Notes: a model not told the origin generated them from the letters alone. A DNA stretch of 64,000 nt from Lysinibacillus sphaericus (GCF_006864135.1 NZ_SADV01000001.1:248001-312000), one strand, 5' to 3'. Shown: positions 9,114-17,601, numbered from the stretch's first letter. Numbers and translations: made by a program.

Positions 9114-9964
9114 AATTTTTAGTACTTGGGGCCACTGGAATGGCTGGCCACACAATTTCACTCTATTTGTACGCCCAAGGGCATGATGTAACAACTTATT
9201 CACGAACATCCTTTTCTTGTGGCAATAATATTACAGGAGATATTACAGATACAAATTTTTTAAGGTCACTTTTATTAGATCACGCCTATGATGTTGTGGT
9301 CAATTGTATCGGTGTTTTAAATGACGCCTGTGAAACGGACCGCGAGAAAAGTGTATATCTCAATAGTTATTTGCCTCATGCCATTGAATCTTTATTAAAA
9401 AACAGTAATACTAAGCTTATTCATTTAAGTACAGATTGTGTATTCTCAGGAAAAACAGCTCCCTATTATGAAAAAAGCCTTCGCGACGGGGAAACCTTTT
9501 ACGATCGTACGAAGGGACTAGGCGAAATTGAAAGCACTCAACACCTAACGTTTCGTAACTCTATCATCGGTCCTGATTTGAAGGAAGACGGCATTGGTCT
9601 CTTCAATTGGTTTATGAAGCAGCATGATACTATTCGCGGCTATACTGGTGCAATATGGACCGGAGTTACTACCCTAACGTTAGCAAAAGCAATTGAACGT
9701 GCAGCAATTGAAGGGACAACAGGCCTCTACCACCTAGTCAACAATAGCAGTATTTCAAAATTTGAGCTACTGCAATTATTCAATATGCACTTCAAGGAAA
9801 ATAAAGTCACGATCCAGCCATATCCCCTCGTAAACATCGATAAAACACTAGTCAACACACGAAAAGATTTTTCATTTATTGTTCCTAGCTATGAAGACAT
9901 GATCGTTGAGATGAAACACTGGATATGGCGGCATAAAGATTTGTATCCTCATTATTTTAAATAA
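9110..9964 (+). CDS. RmlD-like nucleotide-sugar reductase (SDR)
   Basis: A 284-residue reductase of the RmlD/FnlB type. The TTG at 9110 is chosen over the ATG at 9092 because GGGAGG (9098-9103) precedes it and the protein then begins directly with the Rossmann motif (KFLVLGATGMAGH). Other landmarks: VVNCIGVLNDAC, HLSTDCVFSG and the catalytic YDRTK. It overlaps the dehydratase stop, indicating translational coupling. It probably reduces the 4-keto sugar made by the upstream enzyme. The third enzyme of the FnlABC pathway, a UDP-GlcNAc 2-epimerase homologue, would be expected next, but the following DNA holds only gene relics. Confidence 0.82.
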   Translation: MKFLVLGATGMAGHTISLYLYAQGHDVTTYSRTSFSCGNNITGDITDTNFLRSLLLDHAYDVVVNCIGVLNDACETDREKSVYLNSYLPHAIESLLKNSNTKLIHLSTDCVFSGKTAPYYEKSLRDGETFYDRTKGLGEIESTQHLTFRNSIIGPDLKEDGIGLFNWFMKQHDTIRGYTGAIWTGVTTLTLAKAIERAAIEGTTGLYHLVNNSSISKFELLQLFNMHFKENKVTIQPYPLVNIDKTLVNTRKDFSFIVPSYEDMIVEMKHWIWRHKDLYPHYFK

Positions 9965-9979
9965 GTTTGGAGGTTCAGT

Positions 9980-10299
9980 ATGCTAAAAAGAAAGTTCGGT
10001 GACCGTTCAGAATGGCCACGAGTTATCGAAAGAAAGTATAGTCAGTCATACCTTGACATTAGAGAAATCAAAGGTTTTATTACATTATTAAAAACACTCC
10101 AGGTTACTGAACCTTTAACCGTGAATTATGGAGAAAAAACTATGTATTGTTGATATCGGCTATATATGGTTGCAACAATTCCCCCTAAAAAAACCATTCT
10201 GTAACAACTATGTTTAATGCTACCGGAGAAATAATTCAATGGTATATCGGTATATGCCATAAAAACCTAATAGAAGATAATTTTCCCCGTATAGGATAA
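9980..10299 (+). pseudogene. DUF402-like protein, frameshifted
   Basis: An ATG at 9980 with a GGAGG at 9969-9973 opens a frame of 57 codons (MLKRKFGDRSEWPRVIERKY...) ending in TGA at 10151. The homology seems to continue in other frames (GYIWLQQFPLKK, then NHSVTTMFNATGEIIQWY) up to TAA at 10297. The pattern, an N-terminal KRKFGDR..W.RV segment then W.Q.FP....H.V.TMFN..GEI.QWY, matches DUF402 proteins of Bacillales as I remember them, which are about 170-190 residues long. At least two frameshifts and loss of the 3' end make it inactive. The N-terminal 57-residue peptide might still be translated. Confidence 0.7.
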
Positions 10300-10322
10300 T
10301 ACTAAATAAAAAAATACTGTTT

Positions 10323-10496
10323 TTTTCTGATATTCACGAATATTCTGAAAGCAGATTAATCCAATCTGCTTTTGAAATAGGAATTGTAACAGGAAACAAG
10401 GATGGAACATTTAGACCTGATGGAACACTCACATAAGAAGACTTAGCAACGTTTATGTATAGAACTGTAAATAGGTTAAGGTTGGAAACGAATTAA
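10323..10496 (+). pseudogene. S-layer homology (SLH) domain relic
   Basis: One frame reads FSDIHEYSESRLIQSAFEIG, IVTGNKDGTFRPDGTLT, an in-frame TAA, then EDLATFMYRTVNRL. This is a single SLH repeat (pattern FxDI...A....G...G..DGTF.P....TR..ATFM.R). The TAA replaces the usual Arg after LT. No start, signal peptide or other repeats remain. It is the last trace of a cell-wall-anchored surface protein, or debris from recombination among the SLH genes these bacteria carry. Confidence 0.75.
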
Positions 10497-10644
10497 ACAA
10501 TAACCAAAATAGTATCTACAATGATTCTGATATTAAGCATGGTATGTCTTACGATTCTGTGTATAAGATTGTGAAGAACAATGTTACTTAATTATAGATT
10601 ATATAATTGAGATATAAACATAGAAGATAGAGTAGATTTTGATA

Positions 10645-10800
10645 TGCTCCCTATTAGGTAGACAGATTAAAAAATAAAATCTGTTTATCTAAGGGGAGTA
10701 TTTTTTAGGGCGAAGCAAACATCCACTCGAGTTAAAACTACATATCCTTCAATTGTTTGAAGAAGGTCAATATTCTATAAGCGAATTGTGAGAAAGGTTT
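10645..10800 (+). mobile_element. IS3-family insertion sequence, left-end fragment
   Basis: A long imperfect hairpin (TGCTCCCTATTAGGTAGACA from 10645 pairing with the segment ending GGGGAGTATT near 10701) leads into GRSKHPLELKLHILQLFEEG and QYSISEL at 10708-10788, the first helices of an IS3-type OrfA helix-turn-helix. A TGA stops the frame at 10789 and similarity ends. Only the left terminus and about 27 OrfA codons survive. Confidence 0.6.
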
Positions 10801-10935
10801 TTAGTGGTTCATATACAATTAACTTTCAATGAAAATATTTTAAATTGGTTATATGGACTTAAGTTGAAAGTCTCTTAGTTTGCAATCATTGAGAACACCA
10901 CCTGCATTTAGTCTCTCAATTATAAATTAAAAAGG

Positions 10936-10970
10936 CGAGGTATTCGACGATTGAATCGTCGAATACCTCG
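10936..10970. terminator. Near-perfect 17-bp palindrome, possible terminator
   Basis: CGAGGTATTCGACGATT (10936-10952) and its exact complement (10954-10970) flank a single G. On the minus strand the stem is followed by CCTTTTTAA, so it could end leftward transcription from the IS remnant; on the plus strand no T-run follows. The arms are unusually long and perfect for a region this decayed. Confidence 0.5.
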
Positions 10971-10974
10971 TTAA

Positions 10975-11750
10975 GTGGAACCAATTGAAGTTTTTCAGTG
11001 CGCTCTTAGAATTCAGGACTCAAGCCGCTTAGTACAATTTTATTATTTTCACCGTCTACTTGACGGGGTGTAGTTCAAAAAATTGCACGTTTTTCTGTAT
11101 TTTTAATCCACGCATAATATCCACTTCGACTTACGCCTGTTATTTCGCAAAGATAGCGTGTCATATTTTTTAATTGATATTTACGAATCACTTCATTGAT
11201 TACCTAATATTTTTCATGCGGTGCTAGAATTTTTTCCTTGCCTGCCTCTCGAGTTCGTCTAGCTTTTTTAGAAGCTCTAATTCCGCCTCTAAATATTTGA
11301 TACGTGCTTCTTCCTTTTCTAGTTTTTTATTAACTGAAAGAGAGTTAGAAGTGGAACGACCTGTACTCCCTTTCCCCGACGTTCTTCTAAAAAAACTTGT
11401 TCTCCATAAATTTTATATGTGTTTTTCCAACGCATTAAAGATGATTTCGCTTTTCCTTTTCCAATCATCTCTAAATCAAAGCCATTTTCCGTAAAAATTT
11501 GTGCAGGCCCTTTACCAGCTAAATTTTCTTTGACCGCTTTGATTTTAAATGATGGTTGATATTGAATGGAACGATCTGAAACAGATGCCACATTTGGATT
11601 CTCCTCGTTTTCTTTGATGTTCATTAAACCCCGTTCTTAATTCGTAAAGTTTAGTATAACGGGATTTTCAGTTTTAAAAAACACAAAAACCCCGAACAGA
11701 GACACTTTTTTTAAAGTGTCCACTATTCAGAGTTCAGTTCAGTACCCACC
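10975..11750 (-). mobile_element. IS3-family insertion sequence remnant (mosaic)
   Basis: Reading leftwards from about 11748 there is an IS-type terminus (TGAACTGAACTCTGAATAG), a hairpin with GGACACTTT/AAAGTGTC, then a broken OrfA, a short piece of OrfB (YLCEITGVSRSGYYAWIK), and a second terminus-like motif TGAACTACACCCCGTCAAG at about 11076 in the same orientation. A possible OrfB tail follows (NNKIVLSGLSPEF). The central OrfB catalytic region (DDE) is missing. The order suggests deletion between related IS copies or one IS inserted in another. Confidence 0.65.
11075..11624 (-). pseudogene. IS3-family transposase OrfA/OrfB, frameshifted and truncated
   Basis: The ATG at 11624 starts an OrfA frame of helix-turn-helix type (SFKIKAVKENLAGKGPAQIF, then LMRWKNTYKIYGEQVF). 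Near 11385 a 1-base shift moves homology from frame RRGKG to GKGSTGRSTSNSLSVNKKLE, followed by a coiled coil (YLEAELELLKKLDELERQAR) ending at TAG 11224. An A-rich slip site there is where IS3 elements normally shift to OrfB. The OrfB piece has an in-frame TAG and stops after about 50 codons at 11075. Transposase activity is lost. Confidence 0.75.
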
Positions 11751-11856
11751 AGAGCGTCCTTTTTATTTTTGCATAATTTATTATAATAACTCCAATCAAG
11801 CGACAGATTCGCAATGCAATGAGTGCCCAGAGTGGACAAATAGAAAAAGATGCAGT

Positions 11857-11940
11857 GATAATAAATAAATTTTCAGCAGGTTGCTATTGAACGAGAGCCA
11901 TGCAAATCTCATGATTATCGACTGTTAATTGTCGAATCAT
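11857..11940 (-). pseudogene. N-terminal relic of a GNAT-like acetyltransferase
   Basis: The ATG at 11940 has an AGGAGTG ribosome binding site 4 bases before it. The frame MIRQLTVDNHEICMALVQ, a TAG at codon 19, then QPAENLFII resembles the first 28 residues of a Bacillales GNAT family. After that the sequence becomes unrelated, close to the IS terminus. The rest of the gene was probably lost when the IS region rearranged. The family call is by pattern only. Confidence 0.45.
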
Positions 11941-12003
11941 AGATCACTCCTAACGTATCAGCAGAATAACATGCTAAAAAGATATCACTTTTCTGAACTA
12001 GCA

Positions 12004-12756
12004 CTATTTAGAAATAATTTCTGATGTAGAGGTCAGTGCATTCATAAATGCTTTTTTGTAGCCATATGAATAATGACAAATAGAGCCATTTTTCATTGTA
12101 ATTTTTCGATAAGTTGAGTCAATCTTATGAATATGCTGCAAATTAACAATATACCCGCGATGACAACGGAAAAAGCGATTATCTAATTGCTGTTCAATAT
12201 CTGTTAAATTGCTAAAAAATTCATAGACACCACTTTTCTCCTTAAGCTCAATTTTATGTGCAATTGGTGATGTGCAGAAGCAATAAATATCATCAAATGG
12301 GATGAATTTAATATGTTCCCCTATTTTCACTTGAAAAGTCATTTCAATTTGTTGGGCATGTATATTTTGATGTTTTTGATAAGCAACATGCAAGGTATCG
12401 ATTAAATTTTCAGCTAAATCCGGCTCATTTTTAACAATAAAATCCAGTGCTGCTACTTTGTACGTAAAGGTAAGTCTTAGCTTTTCCACATATGTGGTAA
12501 TAAAGACAATCGTTGCAAAAGGATCTTTACTGCGTATGGTATTTGCCAGTTCTAAGCCATTTATCTCATGCTGAAGCTCAATATCCAATAAAAAACAATC
12601 TGCTCGGTGTTCCTGTATATATGCAAGTACCTCAGATGGATTAGAGGCGATCAATGCAATCTCAACATTCTCATATTGAAATAAAGAAGAATGAACAATA
12701 GTTGATTGCAAAAATTTCCGTTGTTGTGCATCATCCTCACAAATAACAATTTTCAT
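12004..12756 (-). CDS. AgrA-like LytTR response regulator
   Basis: A 250-residue regulator with a receiver domain (acidic pocket ICEDD, phospho-acceptor Asp58 in CFLLDIEL, Thr in VFITTYVEKL, Lys in AALDFIVKN) and a C-terminal LytTR DNA-binding domain (IPFDDIYCFCTS, FFRCHRGYIVNLQHI). This is the AgrA/ComE arrangement. The ATG at 12756 is preferred over the GTG at 12765 because AAGGGG then sits 8 bases upstream. It follows the kinase gene by 12 bases. With its kinase missing a sensor and agrB/agrD broken or gone, its normal activating signal is probably absent. Confidence 0.85.
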   Translation of the reverse strand: MKIVICEDDAQQRKFLQSTIVHSSLFQYENVEIALIASNPSEVLAYIQEHRADCFLLDIELQHEINGLELANTIRSKDPFATIVFITTYVEKLRLTFTYKVAALDFIVKNEPDLAENLIDTLHVAYQKHQNIHAQQIEMTFQVKIGEHIKFIPFDDIYCFCTSPIAHKIELKEKSGVYEFFSNLTDIEQQLDNRFFRCHRGYIVNLQHIHKIDSTYRKITMKNGSICHYSYGYKKAFMNALTSTSEIISK

Positions 12757-12768
12757 AGTAGACACCCC

Positions 12769-13488
12769 TTAGAAAATTTGTAACTCCTGAATAAAATGTT
12801 GTTTTTCAATACGCGTGTTTAATGTAACATTAGGATAGGTCTGTAAAATTTCCTTCACATTGGCTAAACCAATCCCTCGGTCTTCTCCTTTAGAAGAGGA
12901 GTGATAATCAAAGATAGTTGAAATATTAAAGCTTGCATCCTGTAATGGATTGTCGATGACGATAACAACATGGTCATCTGAGTAGAGAATTGCAATATTC
13001 ACAACTGAATCGACTTTCGCAATACTCGCCTCAAGTGCATTATCAATCAAAATGCCTAGTACCCTCGTTAAATCAATAAGACTCATATTAACAGAGGATA
13101 TCGTATATGGAATTTCAATCGCGACCCTCTGTTGTAAACGATTCGCGAGTAACAGCTTAGAGGATAATAAGCCTTTTAGCTCGACGATTTGCAAATTTTC
13201 TAATGTACCAATCATTTTACTTTGGAATAAGGTCTGTTGCTCCACCTGCATAATATGCGAATAAAAATATTGCTTTAACCCCTGTACATCCTCATCTTCT
13301 ATATAGTTTTGCAACGACATTAAAATATTTATATAATCATGGCGGAACTTTTGCATATCTGTATTCACTTGCTCCAATACCTGCATATATTCAAAAAACT
13401 GCTGCTGTGTTACTTCCTTTTGCCGAAACGTTTGGATTTTGTTGAGACTTGAAACAAGTAATCTAACAGCAAACACTATCAATAACAT
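12769..13488 (-). pseudogene. AgrC-like histidine kinase lacking its sensor domain
   Basis: The reading frame encodes 239 residues: one short hydrophobic stretch (MLLIVFAVRLLVSS), a coiled linker, the dimerisation/phosphorylation segment with His50 (KFRHDYINILMSLQNYI), and a GHKL ATPase domain (ILIDNALEAS, then GEDRGIGLANVKEIL). AgrC kinases are normally about 430 residues with six membrane helices that sense the peptide; nearly all of that is missing. The start overlaps the end of an agrB fragment, so a deletion joined the two genes. The catalytic half looks intact and might be made as a soluble or weakly anchored kinase. Confidence 0.7.
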
Positions 13489-13601
13489 ATAACTGCCTCT
13501 GAAACAATTAGCTTAATACCATATTCAATTTTTAGCTTCTCAGTTTGTGTATGAGATTCAAGTGTAAATAGATTGACTAGTTGATCCTCTATATATTTCA
13601 T
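13479..13601 (-). pseudogene. agrB N-terminal fragment
   Basis: The ATG at 13601 follows AAAGGTGG and opens 40 codons (MKYIEDQLVNLFTLESHTQT, EKLKIEYGIKLIVSEAVICY) before TGA at 13479. This pattern is the amphipathic N-terminus of AgrB, the membrane protease that processes the autoinducer peptide precursor AgrD. The catalytic His/Cys region and agrD are absent; the sequence runs straight into the AgrC-like kinase. The identification rests on the N-terminal pattern and on the position before an AgrC/AgrA pair. Confidence 0.6.
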
Positions 13602-13667
13602 AAACGTCCACCTTTCTTTCTTATTTTACACAAATTATACAATATTGGAATTAATTTTCCTGAAATA

Positions 13668-13697
13668 TTGATTTTTTTTCCTATTTGTTATTATAAT
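13668..13697 (+). promoter_or_regulatory. Possible sigma-A promoter for the 13838 gene
   Basis: TTGATT (13668-13673) and TATAAT (13692-13697) are separated by 18 bases, 140 bases before the start codon. The area is AT-rich, so a chance match is possible. Confidence 0.35.
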
Positions 13698-13837
13698 AGT
13701 ATGAGTTAGCGTTAAGGACATATAGATTACTTTATAAGAAGAAACACTCTTTAAAACAAATTTTTCGTGTATTCTTTTACGTAATATGATGCAACTAGCA
13801 ACATATTTCTAAAAAAACGCGAAGGGAAAGATGTAAA

Positions 13838-14503
13838 ATGAAAAAATTATTATTAGGCTGTGTAGTAGCATCCACTTTGGTTATTCCCAATTTAGCTTTT
13901 GCTGCTAATTCAAATGAAGGGATTGAAACGAGTACAGACAATGAAGCTACTATTCCTGGATACATGGCTCCTGGGACAGTAATTAAGTTTAATGAACAGG
14001 AAGAATCTGTTATTCTAAGAGAAGGAGATAAAAAACCAAGTTTTATGCAACAATATAGACTTCAAGCAGACGAAACAGATTTGCCAGTTATAAAACCAGG
14101 TATGACAGTGGTCTATGATGCTTTAGGTGCACCAATAGTAGTTGTCCCAGAAACTGAAGAATCTATTAATGTTGAAATGAAAGAAATTAATCCGCAACAA
14201 GGAATACGTCCTTTAGCCGTAAAAACAGAAACGGGTGAAATTTCTTGGTTTGATATTTGGGCAGAAAGTGGTACAGCATCTGGTTCAAAAGCGAATGATG
14301 GTGCGGCTCATAAAACTATAGCTATGAAGACATATGTTAATGTAAAAAGTAACAAGAATTCAAATAAAACAACAGTTTTAATTTTAGATAGAGGACCGTA
14401 TGCAAAGGGAAGAATTTTAGATATGTCTAAACAATCATTTAGTAAGCTACATACTTTAAGTACGGGAGTATTTGACGGTACGATTAGTTGGGATAGTAAA
14501 TAA
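13838..14503 (+). CDS. Secreted RlpA-like double-psi beta-barrel protein
   Basis: A 221-residue exported protein. It starts with a signal peptide (MKKLLLGCVVASTLVIPNLA, cleavage after AFA) and has a low-complexity middle. The C-terminal 90 residues read like the RlpA/expansin-type barrel: SGTASGSKANDGAAHKTIAM, then VLILDRGPYAKGRILDMSKQ and an ending GVFDGTISW. RlpA proteins bind or cleave naked glycan strands; the DRGPY..GRILDMS segment is the family hallmark. The catalytic Asp of lytic forms seems to fit, but activity cannot be judged here. Its role is likely cell-wall related. It is monocistronic with a good terminator. Confidence 0.75.
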   Translation: MKKLLLGCVVASTLVIPNLAFAANSNEGIETSTDNEATIPGYMAPGTVIKFNEQEESVILREGDKKPSFMQQYRLQADETDLPVIKPGMTVVYDALGAPIVVVPETEESINVEMKEINPQQGIRPLAVKTETGEISWFDIWAESGTASGSKANDGAAHKTIAMKTYVNVKSNKNSNKTTVLILDRGPYAKGRILDMSKQSFSKLHTLSTGVFDGTISWDSK

Positions 14504-14528
14504 TTCTTTCTGATTTTATTTGTTATGG

Positions 14529-14571
14529 AAAGTCAGTTTACACAATCTTTTTTGGCGTAAACTGACTTTTT
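14529..14571 (+). terminator. Rho-independent terminator
   Basis: Perfect stem AAAGTCAGTTTAC (14529-14541) with GTAAACTGACTTT (14557-14569), followed by T residues, 26 bases after the RlpA-like gene. Confidence 0.88.
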
Positions 14572-14733
14572 CAGTGATTCTGATTGAAATTAGCTCTTCT
14601 TAATTAGGGGAAATAGGCTGTATAAATTAAGAAATAACTAAGTTTCTTATCAAAATAATATGTAGTATTTTGATAGTTATTGGAATGTGATAATACAATT
14701 TCTAAAAAAACTTCGCAAAGGATGAAGTGCATA

Positions 14734-15840
14734 ATGTATAGATCTGTTTGTAAATACAGGAAAAAAACAATGGGTACTTCTGTTATCATTTTTTTATCGT
14801 TAGTATTAGTTTTGTTTGGATGTCAAAAGAAAGAAGATACCAGCCAACCTGTTGGTGATCCACCTGTTAGTGATCAGCATGTTGATGATAATGAAGAACT
14901 CATTGTTTCTGTATTTGATAAGGAAGGCAAAAGTAGTGTAGTGGAGATAAATCCTGAAAAAAATGTAGAAAACGAATTAGTTAATAATGAAGAGGTTTGG
15001 TTACATGCAGCACTTTCAGACAATAAACAATATCTTGCCTATACAAGTGCAAAAGGTGAAGGACCTTGGGAGATTTATTTATTAGACAGAAACGATAAAA
15101 AAACTTATCAAGTTACAAATGATACTTTAGGACAACTTATTCCTAGATTTGGTGATAACAACACCATCTACAGTGAAATACTAGGGGCAACATTCCCTGT
15201 ATCCAAGATTTCAAAAATAGATGTAAAAAAGAAGAATTCTATTGTATTTGATACAAAACAACCTGACCGTGCTGTAGAAATGTATGATACTTCTAAAGAC
15301 AAAATTATTGGTGCATTTGTCTCTGAGGAAGAGAATACAGCAAGAAGGAAGGCTGCAAATGATGCTGGTGTACCTTTAGGGCAAATTGTCTATTCAATAT
15401 ATGAAATGAATTTAGATGGCTCTGACATGAATTTGGTAACGAATATAAAAGCCGTCAATATTGATTCGATGGCATATGGACCTAATGGGAATACTGTTAT
15501 TCTTGGAGGGGCAAATATAAATAAAGATGAAGGAAGCGGCATTTATCAGTTATCTCTTACAGACAAAACATTAACTACCATATTAACAGATCAAATGATT
15601 AATAAAAGTAAGAATCCCCTATTATCAGAGATTGGTCAAAGAAGGCTAGCGGTATTGTCAAAAAATGAGCGATTTATTTATTTTTCGGGTATACCTAAAA
15701 ATGCAGCAGATGTTAGTTTTGACGGTATAATTTCTAAAATACAATGTATCTATAAGTATGACTTGGATAATAAAGAAATAACGAAAGTATATGAGTATAA
15801 AAAACCAGCTTTTATTACGGATATGACGGTTACATATTAA
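14734..15840 (+). CDS. TolB-like beta-propeller lipoprotein
   Basis: A lipoprotein of 368 residues from the ATG at 14734, chosen because AAAGGATG precedes it and the N-terminus is then a compact signal (MYRSVCKYRKKTMGT, a hydrophobic core and lipobox LFGC). In-frame ATGs at 14680 and 14722 are possible. After a short polar linker (EDTSQPVGDPPVSDQHVDD), repeated blades of WD40/TolB type appear: WEIYLLDRNDKKTYQVTND, then YSIYEMNLDGSDMNLVTN and YQLSLTDKTLTTILTD. It is anchored outside the membrane and probably binds a ligand or partner; no enzyme motif is seen. Confidence 0.7.
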   Translation: MYRSVCKYRKKTMGTSVIIFLSLVLVLFGCQKKEDTSQPVGDPPVSDQHVDDNEELIVSVFDKEGKSSVVEINPEKNVENELVNNEEVWLHAALSDNKQYLAYTSAKGEGPWEIYLLDRNDKKTYQVTNDTLGQLIPRFGDNNTIYSEILGATFPVSKISKIDVKKKNSIVFDTKQPDRAVEMYDTSKDKIIGAFVSEEENTARRKAANDAGVPLGQIVYSIYEMNLDGSDMNLVTNIKAVNIDSMAYGPNGNTVILGGANINKDEGSGIYQLSLTDKTLTTILTDQMINKSKNPLLSEIGQRRLAVLSKNERFIYFSGIPKNAADVSFDGIISKIQCIYKYDLDNKEITKVYEYKKPAFITDMTVTY

Positions 15841-15971
15841 AGTATGCAGTTGTTCAGTCAAAACAAAATCCATTAATAAAAGCTACTAGATGTATTATAG
15901 ATGTATGGACATACCTCGGTTAAAACAATAGCGTTGAGAGTAGGAAATTGCTTGTCTAACCATGTGATAAA

Positions 15972-16036
15972 GAAAAACACCTTTCATTGAATAACGGGTA
16001 TTGAAACCTGAAATAATCAATGAGAAGGTGTTTTTC
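15972..16036. repeat. Inverted repeat with 19-bp arms
   Basis: GAAAAACACCTTTCATTGA (15972-15990) pairs with TCAATGAGAAGGTGTTTTTC (16017-16036) with one mismatch around a 26-base loop. The right arm is followed directly by a short unassigned reading frame (MGACPLRFLKKAKEEAILKF...). It could be a terminator for the lipoprotein gene or an end of a lost mobile element. The rest of 15841-16181 shows nothing recognisable. Confidence 0.5.
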
Positions 16037-16181
16037 TATGGGAGCTTGTCCCCTACGATTTTTGAAGAAAGCGAAAGAAGAAGCGATATTAAAGTTCGCT
16101 AGCTATATTGAAACGTAGAACGGCGGGAGTCAAAACCAAATCCATAGAATGGATCCCCCATATAAATCTTGCTTCTCTTTG

Positions 16182-16718
16182 TCAATTTTCACTATAAAAA
16201 CACGTTTTTCTTATGCCACTAAAGATACTTCTTATTTCTTCGTAACGATTCAACCACATTTTAGGATTAATACCATAATTTACATAATCTAATTCATCAA
16301 TTCGTTCAGAGATATGTATCTTGCCTGTACCATCAAATGCAATAAGCCTTTGTCATATAATGCATCGTGATTACAACATAGCAACAAAGCATTAAAAGCA
16401 TCTAATCTTTCTTCATTTGTGCTATCCTTCCACGGCTTGAAATGACTTACTCTAAGCATTGCAGGTAAATCAATTCCACAACCACAAAATGTACATTGAT
16501 GATTCCATAATGGAGGCTAACGCCTCTTTATATTTTTGCTGAACTTTACGAATTTTCACTTTTGCTTCCGCGTCTGTCTCAACTAATATTGGTACAAGTT
16601 TATTGCTTTCTCTACTTACAACAGAGCCAATTGCAAACTCTAATTGCTCCTGATTTTCTTCATAGATATTCAAATCACTAATCAATTCTAATAACTTATA
16701 AATAACCTTGATTGCCAT
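16182..16718 (-). pseudogene. HNH endonuclease, two frameshifts
   Basis: Reading leftwards: an N-terminal region (MAIKVIYKLLELISDLNIYE...) runs to about 16510, then the frame shifts to LWNHQCTFCGCGIDLPAMLR with VSHFKPWKDSTNEERLDAFN and ALLLCCNHDALYDKG, and shifts again to LIAFDGTGKIHISERIDELD through to TGA at 16182. The CxxCG pair, SHFKPW, and LLCCNHDALYDKG form the zinc-bound HNH (McrA-like) nuclease fold, in which a zinc knuckle frames the His-Asn-His site. Such genes often work in restriction or phage defence. The two shifts disable it; restoring them would give about 180 residues. Confidence 0.75.
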
Positions 16719-16789
16719 TTCCGTTTCCCGATAGTCCCTAATACCCTTTTCTTGAATGTGCTATTTTCACGCATCATCATGGTCAAAAA

Positions 16790-16948
16790 GGAAGAAACGC
16801 ACATCAGGCAATCGAACTCGCCGAACAATACTATCAAGAAGGATATCGAACAGTGGTGGACTGTGATTTAAAAAGCTATTTTGACACAATCAATCACCAA
16901 CGACTAAGAGCGTATCTAGAAGAATTCATTACAGAGATGAGATTTTAG
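16790..16948 (+). pseudogene. Group II intron reverse transcriptase, internal fragment
   Basis: A 52-codon segment reads GRNAHQAIELAEQYYQEGYR, TVVDCDLKSYFDTINHQRLR, AYLEEFITE. These are reverse transcriptase motifs 2 and 3, with the first catalytic aspartate in DCDLKSYFD. It has no start and ends in a TAG at 16946, immediately at the junction with the oppositely oriented intron 5' part. It is a rearranged piece of an intron-encoded protein. Confidence 0.8.
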
Positions 16949-17598
16949 TTCGTGAACTGTTATTCCGTCCACATCCGGAGCTCCTCCATTTTCTTTTACC
17001 TTTTTAAAAGCTCTCCATAAGTTGCCGTTGGTAACGATTCTATCGATTAAATTGATACCATCTTGTTTCTTCATTTCCATGATTACATCCCTACACGCTC
17101 TTATATACTCTTTCGCTTCCAGCTTATCCCTCTATAAGTAGCCATCTTTTGGTCTTTACCTCGATGTTTTCTGTGCTTTGATGGGATGTCTTCACCTCCT
17201 TGTTCCTTCAAGATTTAAGATTGTTCGGTCCTTTACTTTTGTTAGAAAGCTACTATGACCTCTGCTGACTTCTCTTGATTCATCCGATTATCACTAATCC
17301 GATTGTTAATCCAATAACCCTCAAGAGACCTCCCCGGGTAAGCGCAACCACTTTCCTCTCATGTAACTGCCAGATTTACTGTATGGGATTCGGGCAATAT
17401 TGGACTTTGTTTTGTGCTGCAAACTCGTCCGTCCCAATTCAGCCTTATATCTGATTTCTGTTCGTCAGTTCGAGATTTTGCGTCCGACTTCCTTCAGATT
17501 CCACGTCACCATGGACACCCTTGTCTTTCGCTAACAGTTCCTACTGCCAAGCCTGTAGTGGACTTTCACCACCAAGTTGTTGCGCATGCCGGGCGCAC
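16936..17598 (-). mobile_element. Group II intron (probably class C), 5' portion
   Basis: Read leftwards, the element starts at GTGCGCCC (17598-17591) with typical group II 5' sequence: CAACTTGGTGGTGAAAGTCC, then GCAGTAGGAACTGTTAGCGA. The intron-encoded protein starts near 17080 (MEMKKQDGINLIDRIVTNGN, LWRAFKKVKENGGAPDVDGI), the N-terminal RT-0 region of a group II maturase, and breaks off at about 16936. RT catalytic motifs in this orientation, domain V and the 3' end are missing; an RT fragment follows in the opposite orientation. Insertion 3' of a terminator hairpin is the known habit of class C introns. Confidence 0.8.
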
Positions 17599-17601
17599 AA
17601 T

